Assembly: GCA_023390655.1 (NCBI GenBank)
Contig: JAEWCL010000003.1
Location: 62,001-126,000 of the forward strand
Direction of reading: 5' to 3'
Source of the DNA: Bacillota bacterium
Lineage (GTDB): Bacteria > Bacillota > Clostridia > Christensenellales > CAG-138
Length of the DNA stretch: 64,000 nt
The position numbers were made by a program, and so were the translations under genes. This document shows, piece after piece, positions 48,596-57,535 of the stretch. Under the pieces are notes generated by a model. The model searched no databases, was not told the origin of the DNA, and was given only the letters and a program-made list of their open reading frames with translations. Each line of letters begins with the position of its first letter. The first letter of the stretch is position 1.

Positions 48596-49506
48596 TGCCG
48601 GATCTCCTTTCCGGTGATGCCGATGAAGGCGTCATCCATCGTGCCGTTCAGTACTTCAAAACCGCTGATATAGGGTTTTATTTGTTCCAGCAGCGGCAGC
48701 GCTTCCATTGTGGAGGAGAGTTTCAGCACAAGCCGGCCGGAGACGCGCGTATAGGAAAGCTGCAATTCTTCGAGCAGGGGAATGAGCGCCGCTTCATCGC
48801 TTGGGGAGAGCTTGATAAGATCACTTGCGTACTGCTCCCGGAGCGCGGTCGGCGTACCCTTTGCGGCAATCTCGCCGTTGTCGATGACAATCACGTAATC
48901 CGCCTCCGCAGCCTCTTCCATGTAGTGTGTGGTCAGGAATACCGTCATGCCGGTCTCTCTTTGCAGGCGCTGGATACTTTCCCACACGTTTGTGCGCGTC
49001 TGCGGATCAAGCCCCGTGGTGGGTTCGTCCAGAAACAGAATCTTTGGCGTGTTGATCAGCGCGCGGGCAATATCCGCCCGCCGCTTTTGCCCGCCGGAAA
49101 GCTTTCCGTAAGGTCGCTTGATAAACTCCGTTACGGCGGCGGCGTTTGCCGCCCAGGTTACCGCGTCGTTTAGCTTAGCGCGGCTCTTATGGTAGAAGCT
49201 GCCGCGCACGCGCAGATTTTCTTCTACCGTCAATAGCGGGTCTAACAGATGATCCTGAAACACCACGCCGATTGCCGAACGGATGGCGGCGTCCTCCTTG
49301 CCAAGCGTGTGGCCGTCTATGGTAACCGTGCCCGCGTCCGCCTCCAAGATGGTACAGAGGATATCGATCGTGGTCGATTTTCCCGCGCCGTTTGGGCCAA
49401 GAAAGGCGAACAGCTTCCCGGCTTCCACATAGAAGCTGATCCCCTTGACCGCTTCCACGGCTCCATAGGATTTTTTTAATTGCCCGACTTCAATGATTTT
49501 TTCCAT
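48592..49506 (-). CDS. ABC exporter ATPase, DrrA-like
   Basis: 304 residues from ATG 49506 behind AAGGGGAC. Walker A GPNGAGKSTT, signature LSGGQKRR, Walker B ILFLDEPTTGLD. The C-terminal extension (about 215-304) is common in drug and lipid exporters of the DrrA group. Translated together with the permease. Confidence 0.92.
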   Translation of the reverse strand: MEKIIEVGQLKKSYGAVEAVKGISFYVEAGKLFAFLGPNGAGKSTTIDILCTILEADAGTVTIDGHTLGKEDAAIRSAIGVVFQDHLLDPLLTVEENLRVRGSFYHKSRAKLNDAVTWAANAAAVTEFIKRPYGKLSGGQKRRADIARALINTPKILFLDEPTTGLDPQTRTNVWESIQRLQRETGMTVFLTTHYMEEAAEADYVIVIDNGEIAAKGTPTALREQYASDLIKLSPSDEAALIPLLEELQLSYTRVSGRLVLKLSSTMEALPLLEQIKPYISGFEVLNGTMDDAFIGITGKEIRQ

Positions 49507-49689
49507 ATTGTCCCCTTTGCACATACAGCATTTTCTGGAATCAATCGGCTGTGTTTATTTTCACATAAAACAGGAGTACAGGCAAGCAAATACAATGTCA
49601 AAATGCTGTGAAGGAACGGTATGTGACTTGTTTACAAACGGCATATGCCCCTATATGATACAATATCTCAAATCAGGGAGGTCATGTAT

Positions 49690-49911
49690 ATGAAAAGATG
49701 GACAAAGGGCATATGTTATCTTGCGGGTGCGCTCATTGGCGGACTTGCGGGCTTTTTGTACTACCGTTTTGTCGGATGCGCATCCGGCGCTTGCCCCATT
49801 ACCTCCAATCCGCTGGTTGCAATGCCATATGGCGCGGTTATTGGCGTTTTGGTTGCTTCGATCCTGATCCCGAGTGTAAAAAAAGAAAAGAAGGATAACC
49901 CCGGCGAGTAA
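49690..49911 (+). CDS. DUF6132 small membrane protein
   Basis: 73 residues; ATG 49690 lies eight bases after GGGAGG. Two membrane helices flank FLYYRFVGCASGACPITSNP, the signature of DUF6132 proteins with two conserved cysteines. A TTTACA-17-TATGAT promoter precedes it. Function unknown, perhaps linked to metal or sulfur handling. Confidence 0.8.
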   Translation: MKRWTKGICYLAGALIGGLAGFLYYRFVGCASGACPITSNPLVAMPYGAVIGVLVASILIPSVKKEKKDNPGE

Positions 49912-49966
49912 GCAGGTGTTTCCTGTACGCTTCAAAAAGCGCCTGCGGCACTTTGAACGTAAAAGG

Positions 49967-50004
49967 AAGAGCGTGCATCCAGTTTGGATGCACGCTCTTT
50001 TCGG
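49967..50004. terminator. Strong bidirectional terminator
   Basis: A 14-bp perfect stem (AAGAGCGTGCATCC/GGATGCACGCTCTT, 49967-49980/49986-49999) with T-rich flanks on the plus strand. It serves the DUF6132 gene and probably the convergent chemoreceptor gene. Confidence 0.85.
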
Positions 50005-50017
50005 TGATGTTTTCGTA

Positions 50018-51808
50018 TCAATACTTGTCCAGCGCGATGGGGAAGGAGGAGTCCGCCCCTGTATAGGACGGTGTGGAGGAGAATGCGGATGCATGCCGGT
50101 AACTTAGGATGCCGGAGCCCGGATATGCCTCGGAGGATGTGGCCTTGAGGCGGATTTTGCCGATGAGCTCTTTGAGCATCTGCGCTTGGCCGGAAAGCTC
50201 TTCGCTGGCGGCGGCGCTTTCCTCTGCCGTTGCGGAGTTGTTCTGCACCACGCCCGCAATCTGATCGATACCGACGGTGGTCTGGGCAACCGCTGTTGCC
50301 TGCGCGTTGGAGGCTTCCGCGATTTGGTTGACAAGCCGCGTGACGTTCTCTGCTTTTTCTACAATCGTGTGCAGGGACTGTTCGGTCGCCGTTACCATAT
50401 GCGTGCCGTTGTTGATGGCGCGGATGGCATTTTCAATCAGGGCCGTTGTATCCTTTGCGGCCTCCGCACTCTTTGCGGCAAGGTTCCGCACTTCTTCCGC
50501 GACGACGGCGAATCCTTTGCCCGCGCTTCCGGCGCGCGCGGCCTCCACGGCGGCGTTGAGCGCCAGGATATTGGTCTGGAAGGCGATGTCGTCAATGGTT
50601 TTGATGATTTTGTTGATCTGGTTGGAGGTCTGGGAAATATCACCCATAGCCGCCACCAGCTGCACCATCTGATTTTGGCCGTTTTCAATTTCGCGCGTGG
50701 TCTCTGTCACCATGCGGTCGGCATGCTGGGCATTTGCCGCATTTTCCTTGATCTGCTCGGAAATCTCGTTGATGGTAGCGGAAAGCTCTTCAATGGAGCT
50801 TGCCTGTTCGGTTGCGCCTTGGGAAAGCGCCTGTGCGCCGCTTGCCACCTGGTTGGAGCCGCTCGCCACCTGCTCGGAGGACTGGCTGATCTGCACGAAC
50901 ATGCCGTTGAGTGACGCCAGTATGGTTTCAAGCGAGGTCTTGATCGGCGCAAAATCCTTCTGATAGTCTATCGTGACATTCACACTGAGATCGCCGTCCG
51001 CCATAGCGCCTAATACTTCGGAAATGTTGCCGATATAGCCGTGCAGGCTTGCAATCAGCGTGCGTACGCTTTCGGCAAGGGAGCCCAGCTCGTTTTTGGA
51101 TTCATAAGCGACGGTAACGTCAAGCTCGCCGCCGGCAAGCCGCTTGGTGGCCTGCTCGATCTCCTTCAAGGGCCTTGTAATGCTGCGGATGATGTAAACG
51201 CTCAGCATGACCGCAACAATAAAGGCGACTGCCGTGGTGCTTAAAACAAGCAGATTGGCAAGGCGCTGTGCCGCTTGCGCGTTGGTAAAGAAGATATCCG
51301 AATTTTGCGCGTCGTTGAGGCTCACCTGTTCCATGGTATCACGCAGGGATTGGGCCCTTGGCGCATATTCCTGCCGGTATTTTGCAAGCGCCGCAGCGCC
51401 CTGCCCACTCAATGCCAGCTTTGTGATTTCCCCGCGGATGGCGGCGGCATCAGTCGCTTCCGCATTGAAATCGGCAATCAGCTCCTCGTTGCCGATCAGC
51501 GATGTTGCAAGCGCCGCGCGTGCGCTGGTCAATGCCACAACGGAAGCATCCACTTCATTGAGGTAAGTCTGCGCTTCACTGACGCTTTGTGCAACGGTGG
51601 CGTTGATAAGGTTCTTTTCAATTTCATGCAACAGCCCCCTGATCTGCATCGTCTGTTTTGCGGAGGAATACGAACGGTCATGGAATATCGTAAATTCATC
51701 CGATATTTTTCCAAGGTTCAGCATGGCTGCCAGTAGTGCTCCGACAAACAGCAGGATGATCAGTACGAAAGCTACGGTGAGCTTTTTGGGAATGGAAAGG
51801 TTTTTCAT
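50018..51808 (-). CDS. Methyl-accepting chemotaxis protein
   Basis: 596 residues from ATG 51808 behind AAGGAGCG. First membrane helix at 11-32, periplasmic-type four-helix bundle ligand domain (about 33-185), second helix (about 190-210), HAMP. The signalling coiled coil has the hairpin tip IDDIAFQTNILALNAAVEAA and the motif GKGFAVVAEEVRNLAAKSA. It reports an unknown ligand to CheA. Implies a motile host. Confidence 0.93.
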   Translation of the reverse strand: MKNLSIPKKLTVAFVLIILLFVGALLAAMLNLGKISDEFTIFHDRSYSSAKQTMQIRGLLHEIEKNLINATVAQSVSEAQTYLNEVDASVVALTSARAALATSLIGNEELIADFNAEATDAAAIRGEITKLALSGQGAAALAKYRQEYAPRAQSLRDTMEQVSLNDAQNSDIFFTNAQAAQRLANLLVLSTTAVAFIVAVMLSVYIIRSITRPLKEIEQATKRLAGGELDVTVAYESKNELGSLAESVRTLIASLHGYIGNISEVLGAMADGDLSVNVTIDYQKDFAPIKTSLETILASLNGMFVQISQSSEQVASGSNQVASGAQALSQGATEQASSIEELSATINEISEQIKENAANAQHADRMVTETTREIENGQNQMVQLVAAMGDISQTSNQINKIIKTIDDIAFQTNILALNAAVEAARAGSAGKGFAVVAEEVRNLAAKSAEAAKDTTALIENAIRAINNGTHMVTATEQSLHTIVEKAENVTRLVNQIAEASNAQATAVAQTTVGIDQIAGVVQNNSATAEESAAASEELSGQAQMLKELIGKIRLKATSSEAYPGSGILSYRHASAFSSTPSYTGADSSFPIALDKY

Positions 51809-52264
51809 GTGTGCACGCTCCTTGCAAATTGCATAATAAATAATCCCCCGGCCAGGCTGTCGCCGGACGATTGAGTACCCCTTTTCCAGTTTCATCATGT
51901 GGGGATGTAATGGTGCTGCACTCTTAATCGGCTATTTTTGACACGATGAAACATAAATATCTAAAATTTTTAAGGGAATATAAAAGAAATGAAAAGTAAA
52001 GAAAAAGACCGGGCGTCATAGAGCGTGCTGACATAAGAAAACAAAATACCGATACTGCTTGTCAAGCAGTATCGGTATTTTGTTGTGACATATAAAAGGA
52101 GAGCAAGCATAGAAAGTGTGGCCGCACTTCCGAAAAACTGCTCGTTGGGAGTTTCCCAAACCCTGTTTACTCTTTATAAAAAAGTTCTTGCAATCAATTT
52201 TTAATGGATTTACCTTGAGTTTAGAGGATATCCTTCATGATTTGGAAGGAGGAAATTGCACTGT
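51809..52264. other. Divergent intergenic region with a 43-bp perfect palindrome
   Basis: The gap between the chemoreceptor and serine hydrolase genes is AT-rich and holds no convincing gene. Its main feature is an exact 21-1-21 palindrome, listed separately. Promoters for both flanking genes should be here, but none is strong by eye. Confidence 0.5.
52041..52083. repeat. Perfect 21-bp inverted repeat, terminator-like
   Basis: ACAAAATACCGATACTGCTTG and its exact complement flank a single T. With A-runs at one edge and T-runs at the other it would terminate transcription either way. No gene ends here on either strand, so it may be left over from a lost gene or mobile element. Confidence 0.65.
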
Positions 52265-53239
52265 ATGGATTATGCGAAAATTAAAGAATTTGAAAAGACA
52301 ATAAGCAGTAATTACGACAACACTGTGGGCATTGTCGTACAAAAAAACGGTGAAACGCTATATGAAAACTACTTTAACGGGTATACTGCCGATAACGCGC
52401 TTCATGTGTACTCGGTGACAAAAAGCGTTTTTTCCGCGCTGCTTGGTATTGCCATCGATAAAGGCTATATCAAAAGCGTAGACCAGAAGGTATTGGACTT
52501 TTTTCCGGACTACACGGTTGCAGAAGGCGAAGAAACGATACAGCGTGTTACGATCAGAGATATGCTGACCATGACCGCCCCATATAAATATGAGGCGGAA
52601 CCATATGAAGCGTTTTTCATAAGTGAAAATTGGATAGAGTTTGCGCTCGATTTATTGGGCGGCAAGGGTCAGATAGGAGAATTTCTGTATTCCGGTATCG
52701 TAGGAACACACATTTTGTCTGGCGTTCTTGCGAAAGCAACGGGTAGGTCAATACTTGATTTTGCGGCGGAGCACCTATTCTCGCCAATGGGGATCAGTGT
52801 TCCGCGCAATGTGACACTCCGTACGAAAGAAGAGCATATCGCCATCATGGGTGATAAAAACACCAGTGGCTGGGCTGTTGACCCGCAAGGGATAAACCCG
52901 GCAGGCTGGGGCCTTTTCCTGACACCTGTCGATATGGCCAAAATAGGCCGGCTATATTTAGACGACGGCATGTGGAACGGGAAGCAAATTGTACCGGCTT
53001 GGTGGGTATCTGAAAGCACAAAGGAGCATAGCCGATGGGGTGAGTTGTCTTATGGCTACCTGTGGTGGATTATTGACAATAAAAGACATGCCTACGCAGC
53101 TATGGGGGATGGAGGAAATGTTATTTATATCGATACGCAAAAACAAATGGTAATCTCCATTGCCGCTCTGTTTGTGCCGGACGCCAAGGAGAGGATCGGG
53201 CTTATTATGGAGCATATTGAACCAATATTTGAGGATTAA
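52265..53239 (+). CDS. Beta-lactamase-family serine hydrolase
   Basis: 324 residues; ATG 52265, 12 bases after AGGAGG. Active-site SxxK at S50-K53 (YSVTKSVFSALLG). The class C/esterase fold continues with IRDMLTMTAPYKY and GYLWWIIDNK. There is no signal peptide, so it is probably a cytoplasmic esterase or peptidase rather than a resistance enzyme. Confidence 0.85.
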   Translation: MDYAKIKEFEKTISSNYDNTVGIVVQKNGETLYENYFNGYTADNALHVYSVTKSVFSALLGIAIDKGYIKSVDQKVLDFFPDYTVAEGEETIQRVTIRDMLTMTAPYKYEAEPYEAFFISENWIEFALDLLGGKGQIGEFLYSGIVGTHILSGVLAKATGRSILDFAAEHLFSPMGISVPRNVTLRTKEEHIAIMGDKNTSGWAVDPQGINPAGWGLFLTPVDMAKIGRLYLDDGMWNGKQIVPAWWVSESTKEHSRWGELSYGYLWWIIDNKRHAYAAMGDGGNVIYIDTQKQMVISIAALFVPDAKERIGLIMEHIEPIFED

Positions 53240-53307
53240 ACATATCGAATCCCACTTGGCAGAGAGCTTATGCGTGCAATTTAAGCAATATTCGCAACAT
53301 AATAGAA

Positions 53308-53336
53308 ACGGTGAGGGGTTTTCCTCACCGTTTTTT
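53308..53336 (+). terminator. Terminator of the serine hydrolase gene
   Basis: ACGGTGAGG (53308-53316) and CCTCACCGT (53323-53331) form the stem; TTTTTT follows. Confidence 0.85.
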
Positions 53337-53395
53337 CACGTCTTCTCATGTCACCGCCCCGTAGCGCGCGGTCTTTTGAAATTTGAGGCAGCCGG

Positions 53396-54388
53396 TCAAA
53401 CTTCGGCAAAGTATAAAGCCAGTGCATCAAACATGCCCTTTGCGCAGGCATCCTGATAATAGGCGCGGTTGAGGCGGACATCCTCCGTGGGGTTGGAAAG
53501 ATACCCAAGCTCCACCGTCACAACGGGCCGTTCGGACCAATTAAAGCCTGTCTGGTCACTCTTTGTTACAATGGAGAGCTCCTTTGCGCCCGTCGTGCCG
53601 CACACGCCTTTTAGCATCCGCTTTGCAAGGCGCAGGCTCTCCTGGGCAATGTTTGGAGAGCTCGTGGAGGACGGGGTAAGGACATGCACGCCGTTCGCGG
53701 CAGAGTCGGAATTGGAATCGCAATGGATGCGGATCCAGCAGTCCACCCCAGCAAGGTTCATAGCCTTTGCACGATCAATGTTGGAAAGCCGCACATCATC
53801 TTCCGTACGCAGCATATAGACGATAGCGCCCGCCTCTTCCAACTGTGCCTGCAGTTTTTTGGCAATCACCAGCGTGGTCTCATATTCGGGGATTTTCGTT
53901 TTGACGCCGACCGCACCCGCACTCATTTTTTCTTTCATGCGGGAGGAACCGGGCGCAACGGGCTCCAGGATAAGGTCCGGAGTCTTTTGGTGTCCCGCGT
54001 CAATGCCGATTTTTTTTCCCGCAAGCGGGAATGATTCCTGTTTTTGCGTATGCTGCACGGAGGAAGGCGTTGCGGCAACGGACGCGATGTATGCGTTAAA
54101 GGTCTGGATGGTCAGCGGACCGCAGGCGCCGTCCGCCGGCAACCCTAACTTTTTCTGCAGACGCTTTACGGCAAGCACGGTTTGGACGCCGTAGGAGCCG
54201 TCGGCATCGTCTTCGTACAGCCCCAGCTCCGCAAGATTGTTTTGCAGCGCCAAAACATGGCTGCCTGTAGACTTTAGCCGCATGCTGATCTGCGGAAGGG
54301 GACTTAACGCATAGGCGCTGCCTGTAAAAGAAAGCAGAAGCAGCATTGCAAAAAACGCGTATATGATTTTTTTCATGCGCATGCGCAT
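53396..54388 (-). CDS. Secreted N-acetylmuramoyl-L-alanine amidase with peptidoglycan-binding domain
   Basis: 330 residues from ATG 54388, seven bases after GGAGG; the open frame continues far upstream without support. Signal peptide (residues 1-28, ending SAYA), PG-binding domain 1 (about 35-95, VLALQNNLAELGLYE), amidase_3 domain (about 120-328). Zinc ligands lie in IGIDAGHQ, EYETTLV and IRIHCDSN. It trims peptidoglycan; roles in cell separation or sporulation are possible. Confidence 0.92.
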   Translation of the reverse strand: MRMRMKKIIYAFFAMLLLLSFTGSAYALSPLPQISMRLKSTGSHVLALQNNLAELGLYEDDADGSYGVQTVLAVKRLQKKLGLPADGACGPLTIQTFNAYIASVAATPSSVQHTQKQESFPLAGKKIGIDAGHQKTPDLILEPVAPGSSRMKEKMSAGAVGVKTKIPEYETTLVIAKKLQAQLEEAGAIVYMLRTEDDVRLSNIDRAKAMNLAGVDCWIRIHCDSNSDSAANGVHVLTPSSTSSPNIAQESLRLAKRMLKGVCGTTGAKELSIVTKSDQTGFNWSERPVVTVELGYLSNPTEDVRLNRAYYQDACAKGMFDALALYFAEV

Positions 54389-54610
54389 GGAACAGCCTCC
54401 TTTATATGCGGGGACGTCACCACCGCTCTCCCAAAAGAAGCGCTTTGATGGCGATAAACGTCTTAATTCGTATTTTAGCATCCGTTCCCGCGGAAAGAAA
54501 GGCGAAAACCATAAACAATATGTGAACGGACACAGCGGATTTTGGGGTATGCATAGACTTCGATTTGTTGTAAAATTAACATGTAAACAAAAGCAGGGGA
54601 GAAGTTTCAC

Positions 54611-55411
54611 GTGCAGTACCGCATCAGTGAGGTCGCAAAGCTGCTGGGCATTACGACGGCGGCCCTTCATTTCTTTGAAAAAGAGAAGATCATTGCCGTG
54701 AAAAAACGGGAGAACGGATACCGGTATTACGATACGGGTGATGTGTTCCGCCTGCTTTCCTATGAAAAATACCGTTCTATGGGCTATCCCATGAAATCCG
54801 TATTGCAGCAGTTTGAACATGAAACGGACAACCGCAAGGAAATTCTTGGACGCATGCAGCAGCAGCAGGAGCATGCGCTGCAAATGGCGGAATACTACCG
54901 CGGCATCGCGGATGCAATGGAGGACCATTTGGCAGGCATCCGCGCGATTGACGCGCTGCTGGGTTGCTATGAGCTTGCCGCCTCGCCCGATATGGCGTTC
55001 CTTTACGATTCTGACTGCGGGTGGATCTCAAAGGACAAGGCTGTCCAGTCTAATATGCAGGCATGGATCAAGGCAATGCCGTATACGCGCCTGTGCTTTG
55101 CCATATGCCCCAATGCATGCAAGCCCGGCGCGCTGGGATACGCCGTGCGGCGGGAGCATGCGCTTCAACGCGGCTTGCCGCTGGAAAGAACGCGGTCCCT
55201 TCCGGCGGCTGATTGCTTGCATACCATATTGACGACGGATGAATCGTTTCTATGCGATCCCTCTCTTGTGTTCGGCGGACTGATGGAAGAAGCGGCCCGC
55301 CGCGGACTGACGCCCGCCGGTCAGCCGTGGGGGACGGTGCTGTTGGTGGAAATTCGCCCGGACAAGGGCCTGCGCCCTTATCTGGAGTTATGGCTGCCCG
55401 TTAAGTTATAG
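54611..55411 (+). CDS. MerR-family transcription regulator
   Basis: 266 residues, GTG start behind AGGGGAG. MerR winged helix at the N-terminus (QYRISEVAKLLGITTAALHFFEKEKI, NGYRYYD), a coiled-coil dimer helix, then a 170-residue effector domain of the GyrI-like type. It probably controls the flavoprotein gene next to it, whose promoter has the 19-bp spacer on which MerR proteins act. Confidence 0.88.
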   Translation: MQYRISEVAKLLGITTAALHFFEKEKIIAVKKRENGYRYYDTGDVFRLLSYEKYRSMGYPMKSVLQQFEHETDNRKEILGRMQQQQEHALQMAEYYRGIADAMEDHLAGIRAIDALLGCYELAASPDMAFLYDSDCGWISKDKAVQSNMQAWIKAMPYTRLCFAICPNACKPGALGYAVRREHALQRGLPLERTRSLPAADCLHTILTTDESFLCDPSLVFGGLMEEAARRGLTPAGQPWGTVLLVEIRPDKGLRPYLELWLPVKL

Positions 55412-55427
55412 ATTTATCAAATTATAC

Positions 55428-55458
55428 TTGAGTCGATAGCGGCTTTATACTTTATACT
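55428..55458 (+). promoter_or_regulatory. MerR-type promoter with 19-bp spacer
   Basis: TTGAGT (55428-55433), 19 bp and TATACT (55453-55458). The motif TTATACTT repeats three times across the site. A 19-bp spacer is too long for unaided sigma-70 and is the mark of promoters that MerR regulators twist open. Confidence 0.6.
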
Positions 55459-55509
55459 TGCAGTGTGCGGATACAACGCGCACTGCATTTTTTAAGGAGG
55501 TTGGAAATC

Positions 55510-57345
55510 TTGAAAAAGACCGGTATTTTAGCGTTGCTTCTCGCAATGCTCATGGTGCTTGGCGCGGCGTGCGCGCCTGCCGCCGCCCCCGCCGGGGAAA
55601 CGCCTGCGCCCGCGGGCACGCCTGCTGGAGACCAAAGCGGCGCTTATACGCCCGGCATATACACTGCAGCAGCAAAGGGCAACAATGGGGATGTCAAGGT
55701 AGAGGTGGAAGTCTCTGCGACAGAAATCGTCAGCGTGAAGGTTGTGGAGCATCAGGAAACGCCGGGCATCAGCGATAAGGCGATTGCCGAGCTTCCGGCA
55801 GCGATCGTAGCGGTGCAGGGGTTGGGCGTGGATACGGTTTCCGGCGCGACCTTTACCAGCAAGGCGATTCTGGAAGCCGTTGCGGCCTGCATGGCGCAGG
55901 CTGGCGCGGATGTGGAAGCGCTCAAGGCGGTTTCCGGCGCGAAAACAGAGCAGGCGGCGGATGAAACGCTCGAGGCGGATGTCATCGTCATCGGCGCTGG
56001 CGGCGCTGGCATGGCGGCGGCCGTACAGGCCAACCAGAACGGCGCATCCGTGATCGTCATTGAAAAACAGGCGAGTATCGGCGGCAATACCATACTTTCC
56101 GGCGGCGCGTTCAACGCTGTCAAAGACGGCTCTGAAGAAGCTATTGCCAACGAGGATTCGGTAGAAAAGCATTATGAACAGACAATAAAGGGCGGCGATA
56201 ACGAGGGTGATCCCGAGCTTGTCCGCACGATGGTGGAAAACGCGTATGACGGCCTCGAGTGGCTCAAGTCCATGGGCATGGAATTTAAAGAAGGCGTATT
56301 CACCGTAACGGGCGGCCTCTGGCCCCGCGCCCATAAGCCGGTGGATCCCGTTGGAACGGGATTCTTCAAGACCTACCAGAAGTATGTGGATGAACACGAG
56401 AATATTGAAATTCTCCTCAACACCAAGGCGAGCGATCTGATCATGGACGCAGGCCGCGTGACCGGTGTAATCGCCACGGGCGAAACCGGCAACACCATCA
56501 CGCTCAACGCGAAAAAGGCGGTCATCCTTGCGACGGGCGGTTTTGCAAAGAACGTGGAAATGCGCATGAAGTATGACACCATCTGGGGCAACCTCGATGA
56601 AACCGTACAGAGCACCAACCATTCGGGTGCTACCGGCGACGGCATCGTAATGGCGCAGACTGTGGGTGCGGAGCTTGTGCAGATGGGCTATGTCCAGCTC
56701 CTGCCGCTGGGCGATCCCGAAACGGGCAGCCTCTCGGGCAATATCGAGCTTGATGTGGAACGCCGCATCTTCATCAACACGAACGGCGACCGCTTTGTCA
56801 ACGAAGGCGGCAGGCGCGACGATATGACAAAGGCGCTGTTCGAACAGCCGGACCACATGATGTGGATCGTACTCGACTCCCACTGCTACCCCACCGGGGA
56901 AGAGAAGAACAACTTCAACGAGAGCATCAACCAGCTCGTGGCGGAAGGCCGCGCCTTTAAGGGCGAGACCATAGAAGAACTTGCGAGTGCCATCAACGTG
57001 CCTGCGGAAAACCTGCAGAAAGCGCTCGATGATTTTAACGCCCATGTTAAGAGCAAGGAGCCCGATGCGTTTGGCCGCACGCTGTATTCCGACCCCATCG
57101 ACAAAGGACCCTTCTATGCGGCTGCGCGCGTTCCCACCGTGCACCACACCATGGGTGGCGTGAAGATCAATAAAGAAGCGCAGGTCATAAACGCTGGCGG
57201 CGAGATCATCCCGGGCCTGTACGCCGCGGGCGAGGTCACGGGCGGCATCCACGGCAAGAACCGCCTGGGCGGCAACGCGCTTGCGGATATCCTGGTGTTT
57301 GGGCGCATCGCGGGTAAAAACGCGGCTGCGGAAGAATCCAGATAA
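55510..57345 (+). CDS. Lipoprotein flavin reductase, fumarate-reductase-like (FMN-binding + FAD domains)
   Basis: 611 residues, TTG start ten bases after AAGGAGG. Lipoprotein signal with cysteine C21. FMN-binding domain (about 45-125) has DTVSGAT with T114 as the likely site of covalent FMN attachment. FAD domain (from 137; VIVIGAGGAGMAAA) belongs to the flavocytochrome c/fumarate and urocanate reductase group. Facing outward on the membrane, it would reduce an organic electron acceptor by extracellular electron transfer. Substrate unknown. Confidence 0.9.
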   Translation: MKKTGILALLLAMLMVLGAACAPAAAPAGETPAPAGTPAGDQSGAYTPGIYTAAAKGNNGDVKVEVEVSATEIVSVKVVEHQETPGISDKAIAELPAAIVAVQGLGVDTVSGATFTSKAILEAVAACMAQAGADVEALKAVSGAKTEQAADETLEADVIVIGAGGAGMAAAVQANQNGASVIVIEKQASIGGNTILSGGAFNAVKDGSEEAIANEDSVEKHYEQTIKGGDNEGDPELVRTMVENAYDGLEWLKSMGMEFKEGVFTVTGGLWPRAHKPVDPVGTGFFKTYQKYVDEHENIEILLNTKASDLIMDAGRVTGVIATGETGNTITLNAKKAVILATGGFAKNVEMRMKYDTIWGNLDETVQSTNHSGATGDGIVMAQTVGAELVQMGYVQLLPLGDPETGSLSGNIELDVERRIFINTNGDRFVNEGGRRDDMTKALFEQPDHMMWIVLDSHCYPTGEEKNNFNESINQLVAEGRAFKGETIEELASAINVPAENLQKALDDFNAHVKSKEPDAFGRTLYSDPIDKGPFYAAARVPTVHHTMGGVKINKEAQVINAGGEIIPGLYAAGEVTGGIHGKNRLGGNALADILVFGRIAGKNAAAEESR

Positions 57346-57364
57346 CAGCTTGTAAACATACTGT

Positions 57365-57403
57365 ATCGTCCGTGGTGGATTACGCCATCACGGACGATTT
57401 TTT
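57365..57403 (+). terminator. Terminator of the flavoprotein gene
   Basis: ATCGTCCGTG (57365-57374) pairs with CACGGACGAT (57389-57398), with a further TGG/CCA inside; TTTTTT follows. Confidence 0.85.
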
Positions 57404-57535
57404 ATATAGTACACGGCTTTGTCCGGATTGACGGCGGGGGGAGAACATGAGTATAATAAACGGTAATTACGTTTCGTGTATTCGCGCTAACTTGTATTTT
57501 TACAAATGAGTGTGCCTGCGCATCAAGGAGGATGT

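Noticed and set aside
51925..51932. A sigma-28-type -10 (GCCGATTA on the minus strand) before the chemoreceptor
   Set aside because: No TAAA-type -35 at the right distance could be found.
52116..52304. A 62-codon frame before the serine hydrolase
   Set aside because: It runs out of frame into the hydrolase gene, has no ribosome site and resembles nothing known to me.
54389..54928. Upstream extension of the amidase frame
   Set aside because: The signal peptide and AGGAGG-type site fix the start at 54388; the extension is non-coding DNA and covers the MerR start on the other strand.
55528..57252. A 574-codon open frame antisense to the flavoprotein gene
   Set aside because: It mirrors the codon pattern of the GC-rich sense gene, has no ribosome site and no recognisable domain.
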